Translations under genes and position numbers: made by a program
NCBI GenBank assembly: GCA_023954685.1
Contig: JAGSHF010000006.1
Span: 1-37,194, forward strand
Direction: 5' to 3'
From: Flavobacteriaceae bacterium
GTDB taxonomy: Bacteria; Bacteroidota; Bacteroidia; Flavobacteriales; Flavobacteriaceae
DNA: 37,194 nt
Shown: positions 16,080 through 24,804 of the stretch, one piece after another
How positions within the stretch are numbered: position 1 is the first letter of the stretch
How the letters are laid out: the number at the start of each line of letters is the position of its first letter
The notes under the pieces: generated by a model
What the model was told of the DNA's origin: nothing
The model's input: the letters and a program-made list of their open reading frames with translations, nothing else
Database searches by the model: none

Positions 16080-17324
16080 ATGCCCAATAATGATAAAAGC
16101 AAAACTCCATTTTTCCAAAAAATAGTTGATATTGGTGCTAATAAGGAGTTTTCTATAACTGAGAATAGGTATCTGCGCATAACAAATATCGCTTCTGTCC
16201 TTGGCATCTTGTTCATGGTGATGTGGATGATTACTGCTTTTTGTATTACAGATTCCCCAATACTTTACGGAAGCAATGGATTGTTAGCATTGATGTTTTC
16301 ATTCGTTCTAGTCTTCAATGGCAAAGGTTGGCGGGTATTGGCTTCAACTTGGTTTACGGCTACGTCCTATATTGGAATTATTCTATTTCTTTATTTGTTG
16401 GGTTACTCGTCAGGGGTTTGGGTCATTTGTTTTGTCATCATAATTACGCCATACATGACTTTTCCCAAAAGTGCGAGGAAATTAGCTGTTGGTTTCAGTA
16501 TACTCGGGGTCTTGACTTTGATTATTTCGGTTACGTTTCAATCCAAATTTAATCCGCACTATGATGTACTTGACCCGTATTTCCTCCAAATGTTTAACAT
16601 CAGCACAACTGGATTGATTTGCCTTACAATAGCATGGACTTTGTCTGTGCTGATTGATCGGTCAGAGGAGTCTTTGGGGGTTGAGCAAAAAAGATCAGAT
16701 GATCTTCTGCATAATATTCTTCCTGTAAATGTGGCAAGAGATCTAAAAGATACTGGTAAAACAGTGCCCAAAAGGCATAAAAATGTAACTATTCTGTTTA
16801 CAGACTTCAAAGGCTTTACGGAGTTAGTAGCCAGCATTCCGGCAATCACTTTGGTCAATGAGCTCAATGATATTTTTGGCCGATTTGATGATATTGTTGA
16901 GGAGGCAGGCGTAGAAAAAATTGAAACAATTGGGGATGCATATATGGCTGCATGTGGCCTTGAAGAAGATATTAAAGATCATGCCATTAATTGTATTAAA
17001 GCTGCACAACAGATGCTGTCCTATCTGGAGGAGAGAAATAAGAAACATGAAATAAAATGGAGGATGAGAGTTGGGATACATTCGGGACCAATAGTGGCTG
17101 GCGTAGTTGGAAAGAAGAAATTTAACTATGATCTCTTTGGAGATACAGTTAATACGGCAAGTCGGATGGAATCATTAGGGGAGCCTGGTAAAATAAATAT
17201 ATCAGAAACCACCTACCAGCTTGTCAAAAATGATATCACCTGCGAAAGCAGGAGGAAAATTCAAGCTAAAGGGAAAGGAGAATTGGAAATGTATTTTATT
17301 AAAGATAGCCAGAAATATGTATAG
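16080..17324 (+). CDS. Membrane class III nucleotide cyclase
   Basis: A 414-residue protein. About six transmembrane helices span residues 35-192; a connecting helix (LLHNILPVNVARDLKDTG, 209-226) and a cyclase catalytic domain (235-405) follow. Metal ligands D242 (FTDFKGF) and D286 (IGDAYMA) and transition-state residues N358 and R362 (NTASRMES) are present, so it should be active as a homodimer. The purine-specifying pair is mixed: E282 (KIETIGD) is of the guanylyl-cyclase type and D351 (NYDLFGD) of the adenylyl-cyclase type, so cAMP or cGMP is undecided. The layout resembles MASE-like sensor cyclases. No CRP-like regulator is nearby. Confidence 0.92.
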   Translation: MPNNDKSKTPFFQKIVDIGANKEFSITENRYLRITNIASVLGILFMVMWMITAFCITDSPILYGSNGLLALMFSFVLVFNGKGWRVLASTWFTATSYIGIILFLYLLGYSSGVWVICFVIIITPYMTFPKSARKLAVGFSILGVLTLIISVTFQSKFNPHYDVLDPYFLQMFNISTTGLICLTIAWTLSVLIDRSEESLGVEQKRSDDLLHNILPVNVARDLKDTGKTVPKRHKNVTILFTDFKGFTELVASIPAITLVNELNDIFGRFDDIVEEAGVEKIETIGDAYMAACGLEEDIKDHAINCIKAAQQMLSYLEERNKKHEIKWRMRVGIHSGPIVAGVVGKKKFNYDLFGDTVNTASRMESLGEPGKINISETTYQLVKNDITCESRRKIQAKGKGELEMYFIKDSQKYV

Positions 17325-17401
17325 TGAATAGAACCCTGCGGGATGCTAAGGCACCATACGCAACATCGTTAAACACATTATAACCCAAACAATAAAATGC
17401 T

Positions 17402-17799
17402 ATGAAAGCGATTATAGGACATATTATTCTTAATGTAAAAGAATTTAATGAATCTGAATTATTTTATGATAAGCTCCTTACCGAAATGGGATTTGAAATT
17501 AACCACGTGAGCGAAGGTGAATTTGGGATAATAAAATCATATAAACAAGGGGAACATAATCTCTATATACGATTAGACAAAATAAAGAAAGCGAACAATT
17601 TGTTCGCAATGTATGACTAGACCATGTGGCATTTGAATTAAATAGCGCATCCGATGTGGATAAAATTTTCGGTTTGATTAAAAAATTGAATGTAAAAATA
17701 ACCCGTGAACCAAAAACACATCCTGAATATTCAGAATCCTATTATGTATTTTATTTTTGAGACCTAAATGGAGTTCCATTAGACGTTTATTTGCAGTAA
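17402..17799 (+). pseudogene. Broken VOC (glyoxalase/dioxygenase superfamily) gene
   Basis: The first frame reads MKAIIGHIILNVKEFNESEL and stops at TAG 17618-17620. Two bases into that stop codon, in another frame from 17620, the family continues with DHVAFELNSASDVDKIFGLI, then an in-frame TGA at 17758-17760, then DLNGVPLDVYLQ and TAA at 17797-17799. Adding one G at about 17615 (TATGAC to TATGGAC) restores Y-G-L-D-H-V-A-F, so the lesions are a one-base deletion and one nonsense change. The metal-site positions H7, the His of DHVAF and the acidic residue of LDVY are still recognisable. Confidence 0.8.
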
Positions 17800-17829
17800 A
17801 ATGATTTTAAAATTACAAACTGAATAAAA

Positions 17830-17912
17830 TTCGGTGTGCAATGAATTATAGGTTTCTTTCTTTTTTCTAACTTAGTTCTTGATGCAACTTACTATACGCG
17901 AGCACGTTGTGC
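17830..17912 (+). repeat. Partial cassette-type site (right half only)
   Basis: TTTCTTTCTTTTTT, then the box CTAACTTAGTTCTTG at 17867-17881 identical to site 2, then the right core CTATACGCGAGCACGTTG near 17891-17910. The central hairpin is missing. The stretch 17913-18115 up to the next gene holds no other recognisable feature. Confidence 0.65.
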
Positions 17913-18115
17913 TTTATTTTGAAAAACTGAAAGGGTTTTAGTGAATCGGGAGTTATTAAGCAATTAATGATGCACGTTGTTACTCGAGTTTTTCTTGGCA
18001 GAAAGACTTTTTTTATGAGTTAAATTGTCTTTTACTATGACGGAATTATCATTTCTTCAGCTTTTGTTAACTAGTTGACTGTAATTCGCAGTAAAATTAG
18101 AAACATACTTATACA

Positions 18116-19357
18116 ATGAAGTCAGGAAAAAAAATTGGAATAGGAATAGTTATAGGCATAGCCTTTGGCACTGTAATAGGATTAGTCACAAATAATATAG
18201 CAATTTGGATGGGTATTGGGATGGCACTAGGCGCAGGTATTGGAGCTACTTTTATGCTTAGAAAGCACCCTAAAATTAAATGGACATTAATTTCAATCTT
18301 TGGTGTAATTGTTTTTCTTATTTCATTTGGAGCGTGGTTTATAAATCTTCTGCCAATAGAAGAAATGAAAAACGATTTGACACATAGCAAAGTTGAAGAA
18401 ATTCAATATTTATCTCAAAATATAACACCTAAAAGAGGGAAAATACTAACAGTTGTTACTAGTAGCAAGACTATGGGAGATAGCGGTAAAAAGACAGGCT
18501 ATGAGTTAACTGAATTGTCTAGGGCGTACTATGTGTTTGAAGCAAATGGTTTTGAAGTTGACATTGCAAGCCCTTTAGGAGGACAACCCCCTGTTGTTCT
18601 TGATGATGATGATATGGGCATATATGATTACGCTTTTTTAAACGATTCAATTGCTCAATATAAAACAAGCCACACCATCGCTATGAAGGACATAAATCCT
18701 GAAGAGTATAGCGCTGTATTCTTTGTAGGCGGGAAAGGCGCTATGTTCGATTTTCCAGAAAACAAATCCATTCAAGACATTGTAAAGACTTATTATCAAA
18801 CTGGAAAAGTTGTAGGAGCGGTTTGTCATGGCCCTGCAGCATTAGTCAATGTAACATTGGATAATGGCACACATCTTCTAGAAAACAAGACCGTAAGTAG
18901 TTTTACAAATGAAGAAGAATTGCTTTTAATTCCTGATGCGAAATCAATTTTCCCTTTTCTTTTACAAGATAAATTAACCTCAGGAGGAGCCAAATTCAAT
19001 GAGGGAGGAATGTATTTAGAAACGATTAGTCATGATAATAATTTAATCACAGGACAAAATCCTTGGTCCACATGGAAATTAGCAGAGACCATTATAGAAC
19101 AATTGGGTTATACACCAAAAAATAGAGCAATAACGGGTGAAGAAAATACAGGTAAGATTTTATTAGTTTATAAAAAAGAAGGTTCAGATAGCGCAAAAGC
19201 ATTAATAGATAAATTGTTAGTCCAAGAGAAAAAACCTGTAGATAGGTTATTAATGGCTACTCATGTTATTGTTGCAGCAATGAATGGAGAAATTAATCAC
19301 TTTTTTGGATTACTTGGATTGACTTCTTATGCAAAAAATAAATCTAAAATGATTTAG
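18116..19357 (+). CDS. Membrane-anchored DJ-1/PfpI (class I glutamine amidotransferase-like) protein
   Basis: A 413-residue protein. Residues 7-45 are a glycine-zipper hydrophobic region (GIGIVIGIAFGTVIG) and residues 55-75 a further helix, so the enzyme domain is membrane-bound. The DJ-1/PfpI domain (108-335) has TGYELTELSRAYYVFEANG at the substrate side and the nucleophile elbow GAVCHGP with C237 and H238, closest in layout to Hsp31-type chaperone/glyoxalases. A C-terminal stretch (340-413) is unassigned. Its TAG stop is followed in the same frame, without another stop, by the AraC-type gene, suggesting a functional pair. Confidence 0.88.
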   Translation: MKSGKKIGIGIVIGIAFGTVIGLVTNNIAIWMGIGMALGAGIGATFMLRKHPKIKWTLISIFGVIVFLISFGAWFINLLPIEEMKNDLTHSKVEEIQYLSQNITPKRGKILTVVTSSKTMGDSGKKTGYELTELSRAYYVFEANGFEVDIASPLGGQPPVVLDDDDMGIYDYAFLNDSIAQYKTSHTIAMKDINPEEYSAVFFVGGKGAMFDFPENKSIQDIVKTYYQTGKVVGAVCHGPAALVNVTLDNGTHLLENKTVSSFTNEEELLLIPDAKSIFPFLLQDKLTSGGAKFNEGGMYLETISHDNNLITGQNPWSTWKLAETIIEQLGYTPKNRAITGEENTGKILLVYKKEGSDSAKALIDKLLVQEKKPVDRLLMATHVIVAAMNGEINHFFGLLGLTSYAKNKSKMI

Positions 19358-19369
19358 ATCGTACTGTTT

Positions 19370-20503
19370 TTGATTGCTTTAGAAAGCATAAATTCTGAAG
19401 TAATTTGTGCTTTCTTTCTAGTAAATATTCCTAAATTTGAGAAAAATAGTCTATTGAGTTATTTAGAGATACTCCTTATCATTATTAGTAGTGCAGGTCT
19501 TTTGCATGGGGTATTATCTGCACTTTACTTATGCTTTTTCAAAAAGAAGAAAACAATAACCAACCTTTTGTCAGGGCTAATTTTAGTCTTTATGGCTTTT
19601 AGGGTTGGTAAATCTGTAATGAAAAATTTTGGTGATGATTTAGAACCTATATTTATTTTTACCGGATTGGCTTTTTTACTTTTAATAGGCCCATTTTTGT
19701 ATTGGTATATGTTAGGAATGACAAGACCTAACTTTAAATTAACAAAGAAGTATCTGTTAGAATTAATTCCTTTTGGATTACTATTTATTTCAAGTTTCTT
19801 TATAACCAAAGCATGGTTTACTACCAACAGTAGAGAGGCAATCTTCTTATTTGCCAGTGTGCTTCTCTTTATCTATTTACATTTTGCTTTTTATATTTTC
19901 CTATCATGGAAAACCGTAATAGTGGTGAAACGAAACTATAAGGAAGACGAACTTACAAAGTCTCAGAAAGCAATTTTTGATTGGTTACGATTGATTATTA
20001 TTGGCTTCATAATGATCTGGATGTCTTATGTATTAAATATATTGGATGACCAAGTGCCATACATAATAGGTCCAATTGTATATTCTATAGTTATCTATTT
20101 TTTGAGCTACAAAGCCTTTCAATTAAAAACCACCGAGATTAATGGAGAGGCTTTTAAAGCGGATGATAGCAGCACTTTATTTAAAGAGATTTCAAAATTA
20201 ATTGTAGAGGATAAATTATATCTAGAATCAGATTTGTCGCTTTCAAAATTAAGCGGATTAATAGGGCAAACGAATCAAAAAACATCGTCTATAATAAATC
20301 AATATGCAAAACGAAATTTTAATGATTTTATTAATTATTATCGCATTCAAGATGCAAAAAACATACTTGCGGATATTGAAAATCAGAAATTTACCATTTC
20401 TTCAGTAGCCTTTGATACTGGGTTTAGTAGTCTGTCTTCTTTTAATAGTGCTTTTAAAAAGTTTGAGGGTAAAACACCTTCTATGTATAGAAAACTTACA
20501 TAA
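19370..20503 (+). CDS. AraC-family regulator with a membrane N-terminal domain
   Basis: About 377 residues from a TTG at 19370. The N-terminal part holds seven or so hydrophobic helices (LEILLIIISSAGLLHGVLSA, FIFTGLAFLLLIGPFLYWYM and others). The last 100 residues are the AraC/XylS DNA-binding domain: DLSLSKLSGLIGQ, FNDFINYYRIQDAKNIL and the second helix-turn-helix ISSVAFDTGFSSLSSFNSAFKKFEGKTPSMYRK. There is no ATG before the third helix, so the start must be non-ATG; TTG at 19454 (S-Y-L-E-I following) is the best alternative. The gene lies 12 bp after, and in frame with, the DJ-1-like gene and probably controls it. Confidence 0.82.
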   Translation: MIALESINSEVICAFFLVNIPKFEKNSLLSYLEILLIIISSAGLLHGVLSALYLCFFKKKKTITNLLSGLILVFMAFRVGKSVMKNFGDDLEPIFIFTGLAFLLLIGPFLYWYMLGMTRPNFKLTKKYLLELIPFGLLFISSFFITKAWFTTNSREAIFLFASVLLFIYLHFAFYIFLSWKTVIVVKRNYKEDELTKSQKAIFDWLRLIIIGFIMIWMSYVLNILDDQVPYIIGPIVYSIVIYFLSYKAFQLKTTEINGEAFKADDSSTLFKEISKLIVEDKLYLESDLSLSKLSGLIGQTNQKTSSIINQYAKRNFNDFINYYRIQDAKNILADIENQKFTISSVAFDTGFSSLSSFNSAFKKFEGKTPSMYRKLT

Positions 20504-20528
20504 TTAGCCATACCTCATTAGCTAGAAT

Positions 20529-21344
20529 TTACTTATTTTTTGAGGTATAATTTTCTTTTATAAATGAAACATCTTCTATTTTTTTCCATTCAGTTGGTCT
20601 TTCAAAATCTTGACCAGACTGTAATACTAAAGCATTAGGATAATTGTCTTTTATGTATTTCCATTTCACATCTTTCCAATTGCTATTGTCCATTTCTAAG
20701 AGATTAACATTTTTTAAAGGACCAGATACTGCTTTGCCAATTAAAGGCCACCAAAGGCTTTCTGTTTCTCTATCCCAAAGTATGAAACCATCCAAACCGT
20801 CCCATACTTCCTCATCATAATAGGTATAGCCACTTAATGCAAAAGTTAGTTCTTGATCGCCATAATTTCGTTCGTAAATTGCACCTAAATCAGCAAGTAT
20901 ACAATAAGCTGCCATTATGGGTTTTCCATTTAAAACGTCATTTACAACTTCATGTCGGGTTAAATCTTTAATTGAATATGCTTTGACATCTTCACCCGAA
21001 TAGGCTAATAAAAATCTCGTGCTATCAGCCCAAATGGCATCGGCCTCTTTAACAGAGATAAAAGAAGGCTCTAGTAATGCTGGAAATTTTTCTCTTCCAA
21101 TACCATAATGAAACTGATCATCTTTTAATAGATAATTACTGATGTCAAAATGTTGGCTTTCATTTTCTCCTCCATATAACATTTTTTTACCATTTATATC
21201 AAAGAACTTTCCGCCCTCAACGGCCACAGGCCGTTGCTTTTTTACATTTTCCTTTGTGTCTTTCAGTAATTCTTTTTCTTTATTATTTTCATCTTTACAT
21301 CCAAATAATACGACTGCAGTAATTAACAAGATAATTTTTTTCAT
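20529..21344 (-). CDS. DUF3179-family lipoprotein
   Basis: A 271-residue protein with a lipoprotein signal: MKKIILLITAVVLFGCKD, with the acylated Cys at 16. The DUF3179 features are GKPIMAAYCILADLGAIYER near 139-158, TFALSGYTYYDEEV, FILWDRETESLWWPLIGKAVSGP near 188-210 and a C-terminal NYPNALVLQSG. The function of the family is unknown. It is last in a minus-strand row behind a small membrane protein and a molybdopterin oxidoreductase. It ends 25 bp from the convergent AraC gene; a weak 7-bp inverted pair (20511-20517, 20541-20547) lies at the junction. Confidence 0.82.
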   Translation of the reverse strand: MKKIILLITAVVLFGCKDENNKEKELLKDTKENVKKQRPVAVEGGKFFDINGKKMLYGGENESQHFDISNYLLKDDQFHYGIGREKFPALLEPSFISVKEADAIWADSTRFLLAYSGEDVKAYSIKDLTRHEVVNDVLNGKPIMAAYCILADLGAIYERNYGDQELTFALSGYTYYDEEVWDGLDGFILWDRETESLWWPLIGKAVSGPLKNVNLLEMDNSNWKDVKWKYIKDNYPNALVLQSGQDFERPTEWKKIEDVSFIKENYTSKNK

Positions 21345-21453
21345 GAGGATTTTTAATGTTTGATAATGTTCATGTTTGTTTCGTGTTGTGTCTATTTATG
21401 TCTTGTAGACCATCAAGTATTTTACTTGTGAACGTAATTTTAATGGTTATAAT

Positions 21454-21840
21454 TTAAGTTGCAAAGAACCCATAATACCCAAAGAAAACACTCAATATTA
21501 TAAGTAAAACCAAAATATACTTTTGATTTTCTGCTTTTAATATAGGGGTTTTATTAGTGCTAAACATTTGTGGAAATGCAAAGAGTACGATTCCTTTTAC
21601 AAGCGATATCCACCCACATATGGTTATAATTACGGTCCAATCTGAACGCCAATGGTTGTGGAATTCTAAAATTAAATACCCAAAAACAATGGCCATAAAT
21701 CCTCCGAGTAAGAGATAGGAAGTGTTATCAACTAATTTTGGGAGTTTTTCTTTATAATATGAACTACTAAAGATCAGTCCTAAAGAAAATGAAAAATAAA
21801 CGGTTGCTAAAATTTTTGCTATTAGTATTGAAGTTGCCAT
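21454..21840 (-). CDS. Small four-helix membrane protein of unknown function
   Basis: A 128-residue protein, almost entirely four transmembrane helices (ILIAKILATVYFSFSLGLIF, YLLLGGFMAIVFGYLILEF, WTVIITICGWISLVKGIVLF, YILVLLIILSVFFGYYGFF). HNHWRSDWT lies in the loop between helices 2 and 3. I recognise no named family. It lies 35 bp behind the molybdopterin oxidoreductase in the same direction and could be co-transcribed or serve as its membrane partner, but no heme- or quinone-binding pattern is clear. Confidence 0.7.
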   Translation of the reverse strand: MATSILIAKILATVYFSFSLGLIFSSSYYKEKLPKLVDNTSYLLLGGFMAIVFGYLILEFHNHWRSDWTVIITICGWISLVKGIVLFAFPQMFSTNKTPILKAENQKYILVLLIILSVFFGYYGFFAT

Positions 21841-21875
21841 ATGTATTGGTTTTTTACATTGTTGGTGATCGTTTT

Positions 21876-24044
21876 TTAGACCTTTATTATTTCGACTTTG
21901 GCATCTTGAATAGCTCCTCCTCGCCCCATATCTGTTAAGAGATCATCCGTGAGTGCATTAGCTGAGGACCCACCTTTTAACATAGAAGGCCAATATCCAT
22001 GAGGCATACAAACTACACCTTGCATGACTTTTTGGCTCACTCGTGCCGTTATATATACTCTACCTCGTTGATTGTATACTTTCAATTCATCACCATCTTC
22101 TATATGCCTTTTGGATGCATCAGTAGGATTCAACTCTAAAAAAGGCTTCCCTTCCTTTTTAAGAATATGTTCAATATTTGCGTGACTACTATTTAATAAA
22201 TATTTAGGAGTTTTAATGGTCAACAAATGCAATGGGTATTTCTCTGTATCTGTTTTACTATACGCTTTGGGAATATAGGTTGGAAGCTTAGGTTCAACAT
22301 CCTCATTGTAGAAATGGCATTTACCTGTTTTGGTTTTGAAATTACCGGTAGCATGTGGCATCCATTTATCAGGCAGGTTTAACCTTTGTCCTCCCAATTT
22401 TCTCAGCGACTCAAAAGTGATTCCTTTTAAATAGTGATGATCACTTTCCAGTGTTTTCTTTACAATATCAATATCTGATTCGTAGAGGTATGATTCAGTA
22501 AACCCCATTTCTCGAGCGAGCAATCTAAAAAGTTCCGAGTTAGGTTTTGATTCACCTAAGGGTTTAATCGCAGGCTCATTGATGTTTATATATGGTGTCC
22601 CCCATGAATCTAATATGTCCCAATTTTCAAGAACGCTTGTTGCAGGAAATATATAGTCTGCATATCGTGCTGTATCGGTCATAAAGTGCTCCGAAACAAT
22701 GGTCAAAAGGTCCGCTCTTTCCAGTCCTTTAAGAATCAAATTTTGATTAGGAGTGGTGACCGCTGGATTTGAATTAAATACAAATAGTGCATCTACTCTA
22801 GGGTTTAGTTCTTTGTTATTTAAAGCTTTACCCAATTCTATCATATTGATGGATCGGGTTGTCTTGCTCGTCAACGCCTTAGGTAAGTTTATGCTTTCCC
22901 AATTTAGTGATGCTCCAAACAACTCATAAGTCATGTGCATCAATCCGCCGCCAAAATGCCTCCAGGCACCTGTTAATGCAGGTAACATGGCTACTGTTCT
23001 AAAGGCACTTGCCCCATTTACTTGATGTTCCATACCTATAAGGACTCTAATTAGGGAGGGTGAGCTTTGCGCGTATGTTTTTGCTAATGAAATGATAGTT
23101 TCCTTTTCGAGGCCAGTAATTTGTGCAACGGATTCTGGATCATATTTTTGAACATGTTCTTTTAATTCTTCAATACCAACCGTATAAAGGTCAATATATT
23201 CTTGGTCTTGTAAGTTGTCTTTAAGTATGACATGCATTAAACCCAAAGCAAGGGCTGTATCGGTGCCTGGATAGGGTTGAATATGCCAATCTGCTTGCTC
23301 TGAAGTTTCAGAACGGAAGGGATCCACAGCAACTATTGTGGCACCATCGTTTTTAGCTTTCTGTATAAAAGGCCAGAGATGTTGGTTCGATCGAATTGGA
23401 TTAGTACCCCAAAGAATAATATATCGACTATGGACGATGTCTTGAGGTAATACGCCCGTTGTTTGTCCGTTTGTTGCCAAAATACCTGCTACTGCTGCAT
23501 TACCGCAAATTGTTCTTTCCAATTGACTGGCTCCAATATGTGTAAAAAATCTATTAGGTATGGCCTTGCTCTGGACTTTACCTTGATTGCCACCAAAACT
23601 ATATGGGAGTATGGCTTCACCTCCTTTTTTATCAATGATATCCTCAAGTTTGGCAGCCACTTCACTTATGGCTTGCGCCCAGCTTATTTTTTTAAATTCC
23701 CCTTTTCCTTTAGGACCTTGCCTTTTTAAGGGCGTAAGTATTCGATTAGGGTGGTAGGTCACATCGTTAGGGAAATCTACCATTTTATTACACAGTTTTC
23801 CTGCGGTATATGGGTTTTGGCTTGCTTCAAAACCAATTATCTTATTATTTGAGGTGGTTATTTTCCAACTACATCGATCTGGACAATCGTGATAACATGC
23901 ACCATGCGAGGTTTTAATAGTTGTGTTTTTACTGCATGAGGAGGTCAAAAACGGTATAGAAGTGAGACCGATACCAATGGCAGTCTTACCTGTAATTTCT
24001 AAAAAGTCTCTTCTATCAATACCTTTATTTTTCTTTGAGCTCAT
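21876..24044 (-). CDS. Tat-exported molybdopterin oxidoreductase, catalytic subunit
   Basis: A 722-residue enzyme of the DMSO-reductase superfamily. A twin-arginine signal (DRRDFLEITGK then hydrophobic IGIGLTSIPFL) exports it folded, and a Cys at 37 (TSSCSK) could be lipidated. A [4Fe-4S] site follows: C50, C54, C58 and C85 in CYHDCPDRC ... GKLCNK. Next come the molybdopterin domains (PYSFGGNQGKVQ, HSRYIILWGTNPIRSNQH, ATSVLENWDI) and the C-terminal dinucleotide-binding domain. CPDRC groups it with the poorly characterised CPDxC branch of COG0243. The substrate is unknown. No FeS or NrfD-type partner is adjacent. A complete inverted-repeat site lies just upstream. Confidence 0.88.
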   Translation of the reverse strand: MSSKKNKGIDRRDFLEITGKTAIGIGLTSIPFLTSSCSKNTTIKTSHGACYHDCPDRCSWKITTSNNKIIGFEASQNPYTAGKLCNKMVDFPNDVTYHPNRILTPLKRQGPKGKGEFKKISWAQAISEVAAKLEDIIDKKGGEAILPYSFGGNQGKVQSKAIPNRFFTHIGASQLERTICGNAAVAGILATNGQTTGVLPQDIVHSRYIILWGTNPIRSNQHLWPFIQKAKNDGATIVAVDPFRSETSEQADWHIQPYPGTDTALALGLMHVILKDNLQDQEYIDLYTVGIEELKEHVQKYDPESVAQITGLEKETIISLAKTYAQSSPSLIRVLIGMEHQVNGASAFRTVAMLPALTGAWRHFGGGLMHMTYELFGASLNWESINLPKALTSKTTRSINMIELGKALNNKELNPRVDALFVFNSNPAVTTPNQNLILKGLERADLLTIVSEHFMTDTARYADYIFPATSVLENWDILDSWGTPYININEPAIKPLGESKPNSELFRLLAREMGFTESYLYESDIDIVKKTLESDHHYLKGITFESLRKLGGQRLNLPDKWMPHATGNFKTKTGKCHFYNEDVEPKLPTYIPKAYSKTDTEKYPLHLLTIKTPKYLLNSSHANIEHILKKEGKPFLELNPTDASKRHIEDGDELKVYNQRGRVYITARVSQKVMQGVVCMPHGYWPSMLKGGSSANALTDDLLTDMGRGGAIQDAKVEIIKV

Positions 24045-24060
24045 ACCTTATGTTTAATAA

Positions 24061-24193
24061 TCGCCAGTGTGTTTGTGTATAACCAGTTATGTAGATTCAC
24101 AACTAAATTAATAAAAGAAAATGACCCAAAAGAAAATTAGTGCGATTTTCATAGTACTCACAAAACGCGTCACTAATTATAAACACTGTTGAT
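24061..24193 (-). repeat. Cassette-type inverted-repeat site 5, minus orientation
   Basis: Read on the minus strand: left core ATCAACAGTGTTTATAATT (24193-24175), central hairpin GAAAATCGCACTAATTTTC (24150-24132), box TTATTAATTTAGTT (24113-24100) and right core TATACACAAACACACTGGCG (24080-24061). It lies between the DHFR-like gene and the oxidoreductase gene, with the same internal order as the plus-strand sites. Confidence 0.8.
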
Positions 24194-24203
24194 ATTTCTT
24201 ATT

Positions 24204-24743
24204 TTACTGCTTTCGCTGATAATGATTTTGTGTCAATTGATTCAAATATGTTTTCGCTTTGACAAGTTCGAATTTTAGTGCTTTTGGAAGTTCTGAAAAT
24301 AAAGGTGAACCACCACCTAACAGTATTGGAATGGTCGTAATTCGCATTTCGTCAATTAAGTCGGCTTTTAGAAAATTTTGTATGGTAGTACCTCCATCAA
24401 TATAAAGGTGATGATACCCTTGCTCGTAAATCTGTTCTAAAATCTCAGTCAATGTGCCTTTCACTAAAAACACTTTTTCATCATGACTTTTAGGGACTTT
24501 ATTTAAAGTACCACTTAAGAGGAATACGGGTTTAGTATATGGCCATTCACCATCAAATCCACAAACAGTTTCAAACGTTTTTCTTCCCATAACAATGGCG
24601 TCAATAGCGTTGGTAAATTCAATATATCCCATATCATCATTATTGGGATTTGGTGTTGAATTAAGCCAGTCAATACCACCGTTTTTATCGGCGATATAGC
24701 CATCTAAACTTGTAGCGATAAACACACTATTTTTCTTATTCAT
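24204..24743 (-). CDS. Dihydrofolate reductase-like / RibD C-terminal-domain reductase
   Basis: A 179-residue protein of the DHFR/RibD-C superfamily: VFIATSLDGYIADKNGGIDWL at 7-27, AIVMGRKTFETV at 49-60, YTKPVFLLSG, the nucleotide loop HHLYIDGGTTIQNFLKADLIDEM at 111-133, and IPILLGGGSPLFSEL near 138-152. It is too divergent to be the housekeeping FolA and no riboflavin-pathway gene is close, so it is probably an NADPH-dependent reductase of unknown substrate. It ends 10 bp from site 5. Confidence 0.88.
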   Translation of the reverse strand: MNKKNSVFIATSLDGYIADKNGGIDWLNSTPNPNNDDMGYIEFTNAIDAIVMGRKTFETVCGFDGEWPYTKPVFLLSGTLNKVPKSHDEKVFLVKGTLTEILEQIYEQGYHHLYIDGGTTIQNFLKADLIDEMRITTIPILLGGGSPLFSELPKALKFELVKAKTYLNQLTQNHYQRKQ

Positions 24744-24804
24744 TGTTATCTGGATTTAGTATGTCAATAATATAACCCTTATTTATATATAAAAAGTAAC
24801 AGAG

